Shown here one piece after another: positions 6,859 to 14,705 of a stretch of 18,213 nucleotides of DNA (positions within the stretch are counted from its first letter, which is position 1; every line of letters begins with the position of its first letter). The position numbers and the translations under genes were made by a program. The notes under the pieces are model-generated. The model did not search any database, was not told where the DNA came from, and saw only the letters and a program-made list of their open reading frames with translations. The stretch comes from Candidatus Segatella caccae (GTDB lineage Bacteria > Bacteroidota > Bacteroidia > Bacteroidales > Bacteroidaceae). Location: contig USOQ01000055.1 of NCBI GenBank assembly GCA_900556395.1, positions 1-18,213 on the forward strand, read 5' to 3'.

Positions 6859-8657
6859 AGTCTTCTATTGGCTTCAGGATGTTCTGGACATAGCTTGAGT
6901 GCCTTTTGGTAGTTGGCGATGGCAGCGGATGGCATGCCTTCTTTCTCACATTCCTTGCCCAACAACGTATATTCGGTAGCCAGTTGTTTTAGGAATTTCT
7001 CTTGTTTCTTTTTCTCTTCCTCCTTCTGCTTGATGATTTCGCGTAGCTGCTCGTTTTCAGCTATCAGGGAATTAACCTTTCCCAACTTTCTACGTATCAG
7101 TCGTTTGGCACTTGGCTTCTCGATGTCGTATCTGCTATGTATGGCAAGGAAGAAATTGTCGAGTGCTCCCTGCATGTCGCCTTGGTCGAATGCTGTGGCA
7201 GCATCGTGATATTGTTTGTCGGCTTTGCTCTGAATGAGAGCCGTATCGATGGTCGACTGATCGTTGTAATGACGGGCAAACTGCTTTACCTCGTTGCGCA
7301 CAAATACCTCGTTCTGTCTGATGGGTTCCTGCAAGCTGATGCCTTCCAAACTGGTGCATCTGGAAAGGGCCACATAGGTCTGACCACCAGCAAAGACGCC
7401 CCCAGTAAAGTCTATTTTCACCTGGTTGAAGGTGAGACCTTGGCTCTTATGAACAGTAATAGCCCATGCCAGTCGTAAGGGATATTGCTCATAACGACCA
7501 ATCTCTTCTTCTTCTATTTTTTTCTCTACCTCGTTGAAGTGATATTTCATGTTGCTCCATGCAGCAGGTTCTACCATCACATCTTGTCCGTCTTCTGTAC
7601 GTACATATATCTTGCCATTATCATCTTCATCGAAGCCAATGATGGTTCCAAGGGTTCCATTCACCCATTGGTGCTCTATATCATTCTTGATGAAGATGAC
7701 TTGTGCGCCCGTCTTCAGATAGAGTTCGATAGGGGTTGGGAGACTGCTTTCAGGAAACTCCCCCTGAATATTGCCTCGGAAGAGAGTTGGTTCGCCAGGA
7801 AGGAGTTTGAGTTGACTGTCGTTGATATAGTCTACTGTGTCGCGGCGAGTAGAAAGTGTGATGGCGAGTTTGCTGTCGCTCTCGTCGAGACAAGCTCCCA
7901 CGCGCTGGTTGAGTTTCTGAAGGTCGCTCATGGGTACCTGGCTGGTACGTATGTGGTCGAGTATGGTAATGAATGTCGGGTCGCTCTGTCGATAAACCTT
8001 TCTCAGTTCGATACTTACCAATTTGAAATAGTCGAAGACCTTGGCGTCAAAGAAAAAGTTGCTGCGATAGAATGGTGCAAGGAGTCGTCGGTCGTCTTCT
8101 TTTACTACAGGTTCCAGCTGGTAGATATCGCCTACGAGGAGTAGTTGTTTTCCACCGAAAGGTTCCCGCATGTTGCGACTATATATGCGTAGAACCTTAT
8201 CTATGAAATCGATGATGTCGGCACGTACCATACTGATCTCATCAATGATGATGAGTTCTACTTCGCGTATGATCTTTATCTTCTCGGAATTGTATTTCAG
8301 GGTGTTGCGGATATTGCGCACACTGAACATGCTGTCGTTGGGAAGCAACGGATGGAATGGTAACTTAAAGAAACTATGCAGGGTGCTTCCTCCGGCATTG
8401 ATGGCAGCAATACCTGTGGGGGCAAGAATGATGTGCTTCTTTTTGGTGTGGGCTGCAATATAGCGTAGAAAAGTAGACTTTCCGGTACCAGCCTTTCCTG
8501 TGAGGAAAAGCGAGCGTCGGGTGTACTGTATAATCTGTAGTGCATTTTGCAGTTCTGGATTATTCAGATCGATATGGTTGTCTGCTGCCTGACTTTTTGG
8601 GTGGTCTTGGTTTTCTGCCATTCCTGTTGCGTTGAAATAGGAATCGGCGATTCCCAT
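6840..8657 (-). CDS. PIF1-like helicase / AAA ATPase with C-terminal TPR
   Basis: A 605-residue superfamily 1 helicase of the PIF1/RecD-like group common in Bacteroidota. Walker A is GKAGTGKS (54-61), followed by ILAPTGIAAINAGGSTLHSF (77-96), a PIF1 hallmark. Walker B is LIIIDEISM (135-143). The C-terminal RecA fold has TVHKSQGLTF and YVALSRCTSLEGI (about 400-440). After a charged coiled-coil stretch (about 520-560, EQLREIIKQKEEEKKK) the tail carries one or two TPR units (AAIANYQKALKLCPEHPEA, about 578-597). Expected role is unwinding of DNA or displacement of structures during replication or repair; the TPR suggests a protein partner. The start is uncertain: Met1 at 8657 lies in the loop of a hairpin, and Met13 at 8621 (MAENQ) is a good alternative that loses no domain. 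It lies 69 bp behind the PBP gene with no clear promoter between, so co-transcription is possible. Confidence 0.88.
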   Translation of the reverse strand: MGIADSYFNATGMAENQDHPKSQAADNHIDLNNPELQNALQIIQYTRRSLFLTGKAGTGKSTFLRYIAAHTKKKHIILAPTGIAAINAGGSTLHSFFKLPFHPLLPNDSMFSVRNIRNTLKYNSEKIKIIREVELIIIDEISMVRADIIDFIDKVLRIYSRNMREPFGGKQLLLVGDIYQLEPVVKEDDRRLLAPFYRSNFFFDAKVFDYFKLVSIELRKVYRQSDPTFITILDHIRTSQVPMSDLQKLNQRVGACLDESDSKLAITLSTRRDTVDYINDSQLKLLPGEPTLFRGNIQGEFPESSLPTPIELYLKTGAQVIFIKNDIEHQWVNGTLGTIIGFDEDDNGKIYVRTEDGQDVMVEPAAWSNMKYHFNEVEKKIEEEEIGRYEQYPLRLAWAITVHKSQGLTFNQVKIDFTGGVFAGGQTYVALSRCTSLEGISLQEPIRQNEVFVRNEVKQFARHYNDQSTIDTALIQSKADKQYHDAATAFDQGDMQGALDNFFLAIHSRYDIEKPSAKRLIRRKLGKVNSLIAENEQLREIIKQKEEEKKKQEKFLKQLATEYTLLGKECEKEGMPSAAIANYQKALKLCPEHPEANRRLKKLNP

Positions 8658-8678
8658 CTTGCTGAAAATCGCCGATTC
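8641..8678. promoter_or_regulatory. Perfect hairpin over the possible start codon of the helicase gene
   Basis: gaatcggcgat (8641-8651) and atcgccgattc (8668-8678) are perfect 11-bp arms around a 16-base loop that contains the ATG at 8655-8657. Read on the - strand it would hide the region upstream of Met1, favouring Met13 as the real start or limiting translation. On the + strand T-rich sequence follows after a few bases, but no + strand gene ends here. There is no U-run on the - strand, so it is a poor terminator for the PBP transcript. Confidence 0.6.
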
Positions 8679-8726
8679 GTGATAGTTTTTATTGTTTTTT
8701 GCTTTGTGACTCAGAAAAACTGGGGC

Positions 8727-11279
8727 TTATAAGTCGTCAAACTTAATGGCCTTTTCTGTGGGGCGTGACTTATTCTTTTCTTTCTTTTCACCTTGCTCCT
8801 CATTGCTCTTTTTCTCTATGGTGCCATTAGCTTCTACATTTTCGGCAGGTATTTCCTTGATGACAGGGTTGCCGTTTTCGTCGAGAATGATCTCTTCGTT
8901 GAGGGCAGTGCTGTCTACCTGAGTTGTGTCGACTTTTGCCTTGGGCACATAGCTGGCGCAAGTGTACATGTCGCGAGTGATGTCTTCATCGTGCGGCTTG
9001 TCGAACTTGCCATGATATTTCTGGAAAGCAGGGTCGCTAAAGACTGATTGCCAGAAATAGCCACATATCGGCAGTGCTGTGCGAGAACCTTGACCAAGAG
9101 CACCAGTTCTAAAGTGGATGCATCGGTATTCGCCACCTACCCATGCGCCTACAACGAGGTTAGGACTAACGCCCATGAACCATGCATCGGAGTGATTGTT
9201 GGAGGTACCGGTCTTTCCTCCAAACTCTGTGTCGCGGAAGTTGCCTACATATCCCCAGAGGCTCTGTGATGTACCTCCAGGTTCGCGCATACCACCCTGG
9301 AGTAACTGCTGCATGAGGAATGCAGACTTATAGGGGATTACTTGTTCCTCTTGGGTAGGTGCTGTATATACTTCTTTTCCATCGCGGTCTACAATTCTGG
9401 TAACGAGTACAGGGGCGTGGTGCTTACCATTGTTGGCAACGGTGCAATAGGCTGATGCCATCTCCAACAAGTTGACATCGCTTGAACCAAGTGCTAAAGA
9501 AGGTGCATCGTCCAGTGGGCTCTCAATTCCCATTTTATGTGCTGTCTCTATGATTCGCTTAATGCCCATCTCCTGACCTAAGCGAACAGCTACCGAGTTG
9601 ATACTCTTGGCAAATGCACCCTTCAGAGGGATAGAATCGCCTGAGAAAGAACCATTAGCATTCGATGGAGTCCACTTCACCATCTCATGTTTCTTCTTGT
9701 CGTACACATCCATGGTGATGTATTCGTCGCGGCGCTTGTCGCAAGGAGTAAGTCCCTGATTCATAGCCTCGGTATAAACAAAGAGCTTGAAGGTAGAACC
9801 TGGTTGGCGTTGTGCTGTAACCTTATCGTACTTCCAGTGGTTGAAGTCTATGTCGCCTACCCATGCCTTGACGGCACCCGTCTGAGGCTCCATTGCTACA
9901 AAGGCACAGTGCATAAAGGTCGTCATGTACTTGATGGAGTCTTCTGAGGTCATCATCTTGGTAATGGTGCCTTTGTCGTAATCAAATACCTTGACGGGGT
10001 GTACCCACTCTTTGTAGTAATAGCTTACAGAGTCTGGGTTGTTGGGGAAGCGAGCTATCAAAGCTTTATAGAAAGGCTGTCGCTCTGCAATGCCTTGTAT
10101 GAAGTTAGGGATTACCTTGTGATTCTCGTCCTGCCATGGCTCTTGGCGAAGCCAGTTGGTGTCTTGTTTGCGGTAGATATCCCAGTGGTTGTTGAAGTTT
10201 TGCTGTACTTGTCGCATCTGTTTGTGAGCAGCTTCTTCAGCATATTTCTGCATGCGTGTATCAATCGTTGTGTATATCTTCAAACCACTTGTGTACAGGT
10301 CATAACCCTCATCTTTACACCAGTCTGACAGGTAATCGGCTACAGCCTCACGGAAATACTTAGCTTGTCCGTCGTAGTTTTCTTCTACTTTGAAGTCGAG
10401 CTTGATAGGCTCCTGGCTGAGTGTATTGTACTCCTCGCGACTGAGGTGTCCATGGCGTACCATGTTGTTCAATACTACGTTACGACGTTGTAAACTGTGC
10501 TCTGGATTGGAGCGTGGGTTATAGTATGTCGTAGCTTTAAGCATGCCCACAAGTACTGCAGCCTGATTGATGCTTAGGTCCTTAGGGCTTACATTGAAGT
10601 AGGTCTTAGCCGCAGTCTTGATGCCATATGAATTGGAACCAAAATCGACGGTGTTGGCATACATGGTTATAATTTCTTTCTTGGAATAAATCGCTTCCAA
10701 CTTAGCTGCGATAATCCATTCTTTGCTCTTGATGATGAGGATTCGGAGGCCAGGAACCTTGCCCAGCAAACCTGTGGAGTACTGAGAACGTACTCGGAAC
10801 ATGTTTTTAGCCAACTGCTGGGTGATAGTAGATGCGCCACGAGCATCGTGGTGAAGGACGGCATCCTTCATAGCGCCAAACAAACCGATGGGGTCAATAC
10901 CTAAATGCTTATAGAAGCGTTCGTCTTCGGTATCAACCAATGCTTTGAAGAAAGCAGGATTTACTTCTTCGTATTTTACAGGTGTTCGGTTCTCGTTGAA
11001 ATACTTACCGATCATCTTTCCGTCTGCACTATAAATCTCGGACGCCTCGCTGGTTTGAGGATTTCTAATGCCAGAGAAGAAACCTGGTGACTTACCGAAA
11101 AGCCAGAAAAGGTTGATGTCTACTGCACCTAAATACAGAATGAAGGCAATGATGCAACTAACTATTCCAACAAGTGTTTTGGTATACCATGCTCTGCCTT
11201 GATACAGATTCTTGTACCATGGCCAAAAGGCGCAAAGCTTTCGCCATAACCATGTAGCTAAGTTCTTGATTTTGTTCAT
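8727..11279 (-). CDS. mrcA: Class A penicillin-binding protein (PBP1A-type)
   Basis: An 850-residue bifunctional peptidoglycan synthase with glycosyltransferase and transpeptidase activities, anchored in the inner membrane and acting in the periplasm. A cytoplasmic N-terminus is followed by one membrane helix (about 36-53, TLVGIVSCIIAFILYLGA). The GT51 domain shows EDERFYKHLGID (about 117-128, catalytic Glu) and GASTITQQLAKN (about 145-156). The transpeptidase domain has SxxK (GSTFK, Ser495 nucleophile to Lys498), SxN (Ser559-Asn561) and KTG (Lys689-Gly691), all intact and in order, so both activities should be present. The last ~40 residues are a charged tail rich in Glu and Lys (EEQGEKKEKNKSRPTEK). 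Length fits the family. It has its own -7 box (11316-11323) and a short leader; the helicase follows after 69 bp. The symbol is by similarity to PBP1A; ponA is also used. Confidence 0.94.
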   Translation of the reverse strand: MNKIKNLATWLWRKLCAFWPWYKNLYQGRAWYTKTLVGIVSCIIAFILYLGAVDINLFWLFGKSPGFFSGIRNPQTSEASEIYSADGKMIGKYFNENRTPVKYEEVNPAFFKALVDTEDERFYKHLGIDPIGLFGAMKDAVLHHDARGASTITQQLAKNMFRVRSQYSTGLLGKVPGLRILIIKSKEWIIAAKLEAIYSKKEIITMYANTVDFGSNSYGIKTAAKTYFNVSPKDLSINQAAVLVGMLKATTYYNPRSNPEHSLQRRNVVLNNMVRHGHLSREEYNTLSQEPIKLDFKVEENYDGQAKYFREAVADYLSDWCKDEGYDLYTSGLKIYTTIDTRMQKYAEEAAHKQMRQVQQNFNNHWDIYRKQDTNWLRQEPWQDENHKVIPNFIQGIAERQPFYKALIARFPNNPDSVSYYYKEWVHPVKVFDYDKGTITKMMTSEDSIKYMTTFMHCAFVAMEPQTGAVKAWVGDIDFNHWKYDKVTAQRQPGSTFKLFVYTEAMNQGLTPCDKRRDEYITMDVYDKKKHEMVKWTPSNANGSFSGDSIPLKGAFAKSINSVAVRLGQEMGIKRIIETAHKMGIESPLDDAPSLALGSSDVNLLEMASAYCTVANNGKHHAPVLVTRIVDRDGKEVYTAPTQEEQVIPYKSAFLMQQLLQGGMREPGGTSQSLWGYVGNFRDTEFGGKTGTSNNHSDAWFMGVSPNLVVGAWVGGEYRCIHFRTGALGQGSRTALPICGYFWQSVFSDPAFQKYHGKFDKPHDEDITRDMYTCASYVPKAKVDTTQVDSTALNEEIILDENGNPVIKEIPAENVEANGTIEKKSNEEQGEKKEKNKSRPTEKAIKFDDL

Positions 11280-11315
11280 TGTTATTATCTGTTGAATGCT
11301 CTTTTAATCTTTATG

Positions 11316-11323
11316 CAAAAGTA
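11316..11323 (-). promoter_or_regulatory. -7 box for the PBP gene
   Basis: On the - strand this reads TACTTTTG, an exact TAnnTTTG match, in the 51-bp gap behind miaA. A TSS near 11309 would give a leader of about 30 bases. The -33 region reads CTTG at about 11343-11346, one base off TTTG, inside the 3' end of miaA. Confidence 0.5.
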
Positions 11324-11330
11324 GTAAAAA

Positions 11331-12236
11331 TTATTCCATCTTCAAGCAGGTATCTACATATTTTATGATTTCTTTAATATTATCGGGATGAAACCATTGT
11401 ATGTTTGTATCGCGCTTGAACCATGTAAGCTGTTTGCGCATATACTCTCTGCTATGTGATTGTACTTGTCTGATAGCTTCAGGTAGGTCTATTTGACCAT
11501 CGAAATTAGCAAACATCTCTTTGTAACCGACTGTGCGTAGTGCTGTCAGTTCGCGATAGGGGTACAAGCTTCGTGCTTCTGCCTCCAACCCTTCGTCTAT
11601 CATGGCGAGAACACGTTGGTTGATGCGTTCGTAAAGTTCTGCGCGCTCTCTGTTCAGCCCAATCTTGATGATTCGGAAAGGACGTTTCTTTTTCTCGTTG
11701 GTACGGAATGAGGTGTAGGTCTTACCCGTTTGGTGGCAAATCTCTAAAGCATGGACTACGCGGCGTGGATTTTTTTTATCAACAATGGCCCAATGTTCAG
11801 GATCGAGTCTTTTTAGTTCTTCTACTAAAGTTTCAAGTCCCTCGTTGGCTAATCGTTGCTTCATATTTTCTCTGATGTCATCGCAGATTGTGGGGATGTT
11901 GTCAATGCCATTGCATACAGCATCAATATACATCATGCTACCACCCGTGAGTAGGGCTACATCTTGCTTTACAAAGAGTTCGGAGAGTGTTTGCATCACA
12001 TCTTCTTCGTACGTTGCTGCGCTATAATAGTCTTGGATGTGATGGTTACCTACAAAATAGTGAAACACGCGTTGTCGTTGTTCTTCTGTAGGGGCTGCTG
12101 TACCAATGGGCAGCTCTGCAAAAATTTGTCGTGAGTCAGCATTAATGATAGGGGTGTGAAGGTGCTCTGCCAAGGTGAGGCACAATTCAGTCTTGCCTAC
12201 ACCTGTAGGACCGAGAACAACAAAGAGTGTCTTCAT
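11331..12236 (-). CDS. miaA: tRNA dimethylallyltransferase
   Basis: This 301-residue enzyme transfers the dimethylallyl group of DMAPP to N6 of A37 in tRNAs reading UNN codons, the first step toward ms2i6A. The P-loop is GPTGVGKTE (9-17). The family's INADSRQIF segment (about 31-39) and the substrate-binding PRRVVHALEI (about 161-170) are present. The C-terminal part has RTVGYKEMF (about 235-243), and YMRKQLTWFKRD (about 266-277) matches the family's tRNA-binding R-K-Q-x-T-W-F motif. Length is standard and it starts at the family's usual N-terminus. It follows lpxA by 107 bp, a gap holding a long hairpin (12263-12301), and no -7 box is seen there. It may thus be read through from the lpx operon or expressed after partial termination. 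Confidence 0.95.
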   Translation of the reverse strand: MKTLFVVLGPTGVGKTELCLTLAEHLHTPIINADSRQIFAELPIGTAAPTEEQRQRVFHYFVGNHHIQDYYSAATYEEDVMQTLSELFVKQDVALLTGGSMMYIDAVCNGIDNIPTICDDIRENMKQRLANEGLETLVEELKRLDPEHWAIVDKKNPRRVVHALEICHQTGKTYTSFRTNEKKKRPFRIIKIGLNRERAELYERINQRVLAMIDEGLEAEARSLYPYRELTALRTVGYKEMFANFDGQIDLPEAIRQVQSHSREYMRKQLTWFKRDTNIQWFHPDNIKEIIKYVDTCLKME

Positions 12237-12262
12237 TAACTGGTGTTTTGTAGTTAATAATA

Positions 12263-12301
12263 AGGCATTCTTGCTTCTGTAATCAGGAAGCAGGAATGCC
12301 T
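12263..12301. terminator. 15-bp hairpin between lpxA and miaA
   Basis: aggcattcttgcttc (12263-12277) pairs with gaagcaggaatgcct (12287-12301) through 15 positions, one a G-T wobble, around a nine-base loop. No clean U-run follows on the - strand (tattattaac), so it may be a partial terminator or an mRNA-stabilising element rather than a full stop. Confidence 0.6.
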
Positions 12302-12343
12302 ATCTGTTTTTATTATCTTTTCTTTTTCAGAGATTTCTGTAGA

Positions 12344-13114
12344 CTATCGAATGATACCTCGCTTAGAGTTCTCTACGAAGTCGATGATATACTGTATCTC
12401 TGGGGTAATCTGCAAGTTCTTCTTGATTTCCTCAATACCTTCTTTCAGCACGCCCTTAGAGTAGAGTAGGCGATATGCCTCATGAATCTGCTGAATGAGC
12501 TCGTTGCTGAATCCGCGGCGACGAAGACCTACCAAGTTGAGTGCACAATATCTTGTAGGTTCCTTACCTGCGATGATGTATGGAGGAATGTCCTGTGAGA
12601 AACGGCAGCCACCCTGTATCATTACATATCCTGCAATGTGGCAGAATTGGTGAACAAGGACATTGGCGCTTACGATAGCGTTGTCGTCTACGACTACTTC
12701 ACCTGCAAATTTTGTGGCATTGCCAATAATCAAACCGCTTCCCAACTCGCAGTCGTGTGCCACGTGTACACACTCCATGAGGAGGTTGTTGCTTCCTACT
12801 ACTGTCTTGCCCTTAGAGGCAGTACCACGAGATATGGTAACATTCTCTCGGATACTGTTATTATCGCCTACCTCGCAAGTAGTCTGCTCGCCACGGAACT
12901 TCAAATCCTGTGGTTTGGTAGAGATGCTGGCACCAGGGAAGAACTCGTTGTTGTTGCCAATTCTTGCTCCCACATGAATGGTTACAGAGTTCTGCATCAC
13001 GTTGTTATCACCCAGCACGGTGTCTTTGTCAATATAGCAGAAAGGACCGATGATATTGTTGTCGCCGAGTTTTGCCTCAGGATGAACAAATGCTAAAGGA
13101 CTAATCTGGTTCAT
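12344..13114 (-). CDS. lpxA: Acyl-[ACP]-UDP-N-acetylglucosamine O-acyltransferase
   Basis: First enzyme of lipid A synthesis: it moves a 3-hydroxyacyl chain from ACP to the 3-OH of UDP-GlcNAc in the cytoplasm. The 256-residue protein shows the left-handed beta-helix of hexapeptide repeats through about residue 190 (for example PEAKLGDNNIIG, IHVGARIG, CELGSGLIIGNATKFAGEV). HVAHDC at 117-122 contains His120, matching the catalytic histidine of the E. coli enzyme (HIAHDC, His125). The C-terminus is the family's helical bundle (LRRRGFSNELIQQIHEAYRLLY near 194-215). Length is standard (E. coli 262). It lies 107 bp behind lpxC/fabZ with a hairpin in the gap (13155-13209), in the order lpxD, lpxC/fabZ, lpxA known from Bacteroidales. 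It is likely part of one transcript from the lpxD promoter. Confidence 0.96.
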   Translation of the reverse strand: MNQISPLAFVHPEAKLGDNNIIGPFCYIDKDTVLGDNNVMQNSVTIHVGARIGNNNEFFPGASISTKPQDLKFRGEQTTCEVGDNNSIRENVTISRGTASKGKTVVGSNNLLMECVHVAHDCELGSGLIIGNATKFAGEVVVDDNAIVSANVLVHQFCHIAGYVMIQGGCRFSQDIPPYIIAGKEPTRYCALNLVGLRRRGFSNELIQQIHEAYRLLYSKGVLKEGIEEIKKNLQITPEIQYIIDFVENSKRGIIR

Positions 13115-13154
13115 TTTTATTTCAATTTATAATTAAGTATTCTTGACTGAAATC

Positions 13155-13209
13155 TCACATGCAGAGAGGTATTGCAAATAGATTGCTCTCTTGCCTGTCC
13201 TGCATGTGA
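13155..13209. other. Hairpin between lpxC/fabZ and lpxA
   Basis: tcacatgcag (13155-13164) and ctgcatgtga (13200-13209) are perfect 10-bp arms around a 35-base interval, in which gagag and ctctc can extend the structure. No U-run follows on the - strand. It occupies the same relative position as hairpins in the neighbouring gaps of this operon. Confidence 0.55.
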
Positions 13210-13221
13210 AAGTATAGTTGC

Positions 13222-14604
13222 TTACTTGTTCTTAACTATTTGTGCAGTGAAGGTGGCCTCTGCTACGACTTGGTCGCCCACAAACATATAGCCTCTCATC
13301 GAACTAATGCCATGACGTACAGGAGCTAACAATTCTACACGGAATAGAAGCGTATCGCCAGGAACAACCTTCTTGCGGAATTTTACATCGTCTATCTTCA
13401 TGAAATAGGTGCTCCAACGTTCAGGTTCTTCCAATTGGTTGAGAATGAGAAGACCACCGCATTGTGCCATAGCCTCTACCTGTAATACACCTGGCATGAC
13501 AGGTTCTTCGGGGAAGTGCCCCTGGAAGAAAGGCTCATTGCTCGTAACGCTCTTTACACCAACAATGCTGGTAGGACCCATAGCGATTACTTTGTCTACC
13601 AACTGCATGGGGTAGCGGTGAGGAAGGAGCTGACGGATGCGGATGTTATCCATGATAGGCTCTTCGTTGGGGTCGTATATAGGAGCCTGAATCTCATGCT
13701 TGCGAATCTCTTTGCGCATGAGACGAGCAAACTTATTATTCACGGTGTGTCCAGGACGTGTTGCAATGATGCGTCCCTTGATAGGTTTACCAATCAGTGC
13801 TACGTCACCGATGATGTCGAGAAGCTTGTGGCGAGTACATTCATTTTCCCACTGCAAAGGACGATGCTGGATGTAACCCAGTTTGTTGGCATCCATATGT
13901 GGTACCTTGAGATGGTCGGCAAGTTGGTCGAGCTGTGCTTGTTCCACTTGGCGTTCATAGATTACAATAGCGTTGTCCAAGTCGCCACCCTTGATGAGAT
14001 TGGCTTGCAGCAATGGCATGATGTCGCGAACGAAAACGAATGTGCGGGCAGAGGCAATCTCCTCTTGGTATGTCTCCATCTTGTCGAGGGTAGCAAATTG
14101 ACTGTTGATGAATTTGCTTTCAAAAGAACACATCGCAGTGATACTGAAATCCTCGTCAGGAAGAATGGTTATGACAGAACCGTTTTCGTCTTTTACCTCT
14201 ATCTTGTGACGGATAATGTAGTAGTCTTTCTCTGCATTCTGCTCCTGTATGCCTACACTTTGAATCTTTTCTACATATAAGGCTGCAGAACCATCAAGAA
14301 TAGGGAATTCAGGGCCATTTACCTGGATAAGACAGTTGTCGATACCGAGAGCGTAAAGGGCAGACATACCATGTTCGATGGTGCTAACGCGAACGTCGCC
14401 TTTACCGAGTACCGTACCACGTTGTGTCTCTACAACATTCTCTGCCACTGCCTGAATGATAGGTTGGTCTTCGAGGTCGATACGCTGTATTTTATAACCT
14501 GTATTCTCTGGTGCAGGATTGAAAGTTACAGTGAGGCTTAATCCTGTGTGCAAGCCTTTTCCACAAAGAGAAAAACTGCCCTTCAGAGTCTTCTGTTTTG
14601 ACAT
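13222..14604 (-). CDS. lpxC/fabZ: Bifunctional UDP-3-O-acyl-GlcNAc deacetylase / 3-hydroxyacyl-ACP dehydratase
   Basis: A 460-residue fusion of two lipid enzymes. Residues 1 to about 305 are LpxC, the zinc deacetylase that commits flux to lipid A. Its zinc ligands are His78 (STIEHGMSALYALG), His259 and Asp263 (RHKLLDIIGD); His286 in GHTVNN corresponds to the catalytic base region. Residues about 325-460 are FabZ, a hot-dog-fold dehydratase, with LLPHRYPMQLVDKV, the catalytic GHFPEEPVMPG histidine and the VLQVEAMAQ glutamate. Joining them puts the enzymes that compete for the same 3-hydroxyacyl-ACP pool under one dose. This fusion is established in Bacteroidales, so it is not new but is a good taxonomic sign. 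All catalytic residues named are present. It lies between lpxD and lpxA, with 101- and 107-bp gaps. Confidence 0.96.
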   Translation of the reverse strand: MSKQKTLKGSFSLCGKGLHTGLSLTVTFNPAPENTGYKIQRIDLEDQPIIQAVAENVVETQRGTVLGKGDVRVSTIEHGMSALYALGIDNCLIQVNGPEFPILDGSAALYVEKIQSVGIQEQNAEKDYYIIRHKIEVKDENGSVITILPDEDFSITAMCSFESKFINSQFATLDKMETYQEEIASARTFVFVRDIMPLLQANLIKGGDLDNAIVIYERQVEQAQLDQLADHLKVPHMDANKLGYIQHRPLQWENECTRHKLLDIIGDVALIGKPIKGRIIATRPGHTVNNKFARLMRKEIRKHEIQAPIYDPNEEPIMDNIRIRQLLPHRYPMQLVDKVIAMGPTSIVGVKSVTSNEPFFQGHFPEEPVMPGVLQVEAMAQCGGLLILNQLEEPERWSTYFMKIDDVKFRKKVVPGDTLLFRVELLAPVRHGISSMRGYMFVGDQVVAEATFTAQIVKNK

Positions 14605-14629
14605 AATCTTTGTTTTTTTTATGTTTGAT

Positions 14630-14696
14630 GTTGAATGCCCAAAGGACTTGTAGTTTAATACTTCAGAACCCTTATTATGTAAATTTGGTATTCAAC
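14630..14696. other. Inverted repeat between lpxD and lpxC/fabZ
   Basis: gttgaatgcc (14630-14639) pairs with ggtattcaac (14687-14696) over 10 positions with one G-T wobble, enclosing 47 bases. The gap holds no reading frame or exact -7 box on the - strand. The long loop makes the structure less sure than the other lpx-gap hairpins. Confidence 0.4.
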
Positions 14697-14705
14697 GTGT
14701 ATAAT

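Noticed and set aside
7485..8144. 219-codon open frame on the + strand opposite the helicase gene
   Set aside because: Antisense shadow of a gene with clear helicase motifs; no supporting promoter or homology features seen.
13516..14280. 254-codon open frame on the + strand opposite lpxC/fabZ
   Set aside because: It is a shadow of the well-supported lpxC/fabZ gene; its translation shows no recognisable motif.
13222..14604. LpxC-FabZ fusion as a novel gene fusion
   Set aside because: This fusion is already well known in Bacteroidales, so it is a taxonomic marker rather than a discovery.
14681..14688. TAAATTTG, an exact -7 box on the + strand in the lpxD/lpxC gap
   Set aside because: No + strand gene lies downstream; the surrounding genes are all on the - strand, so this is probably chance in AT-rich sequence.
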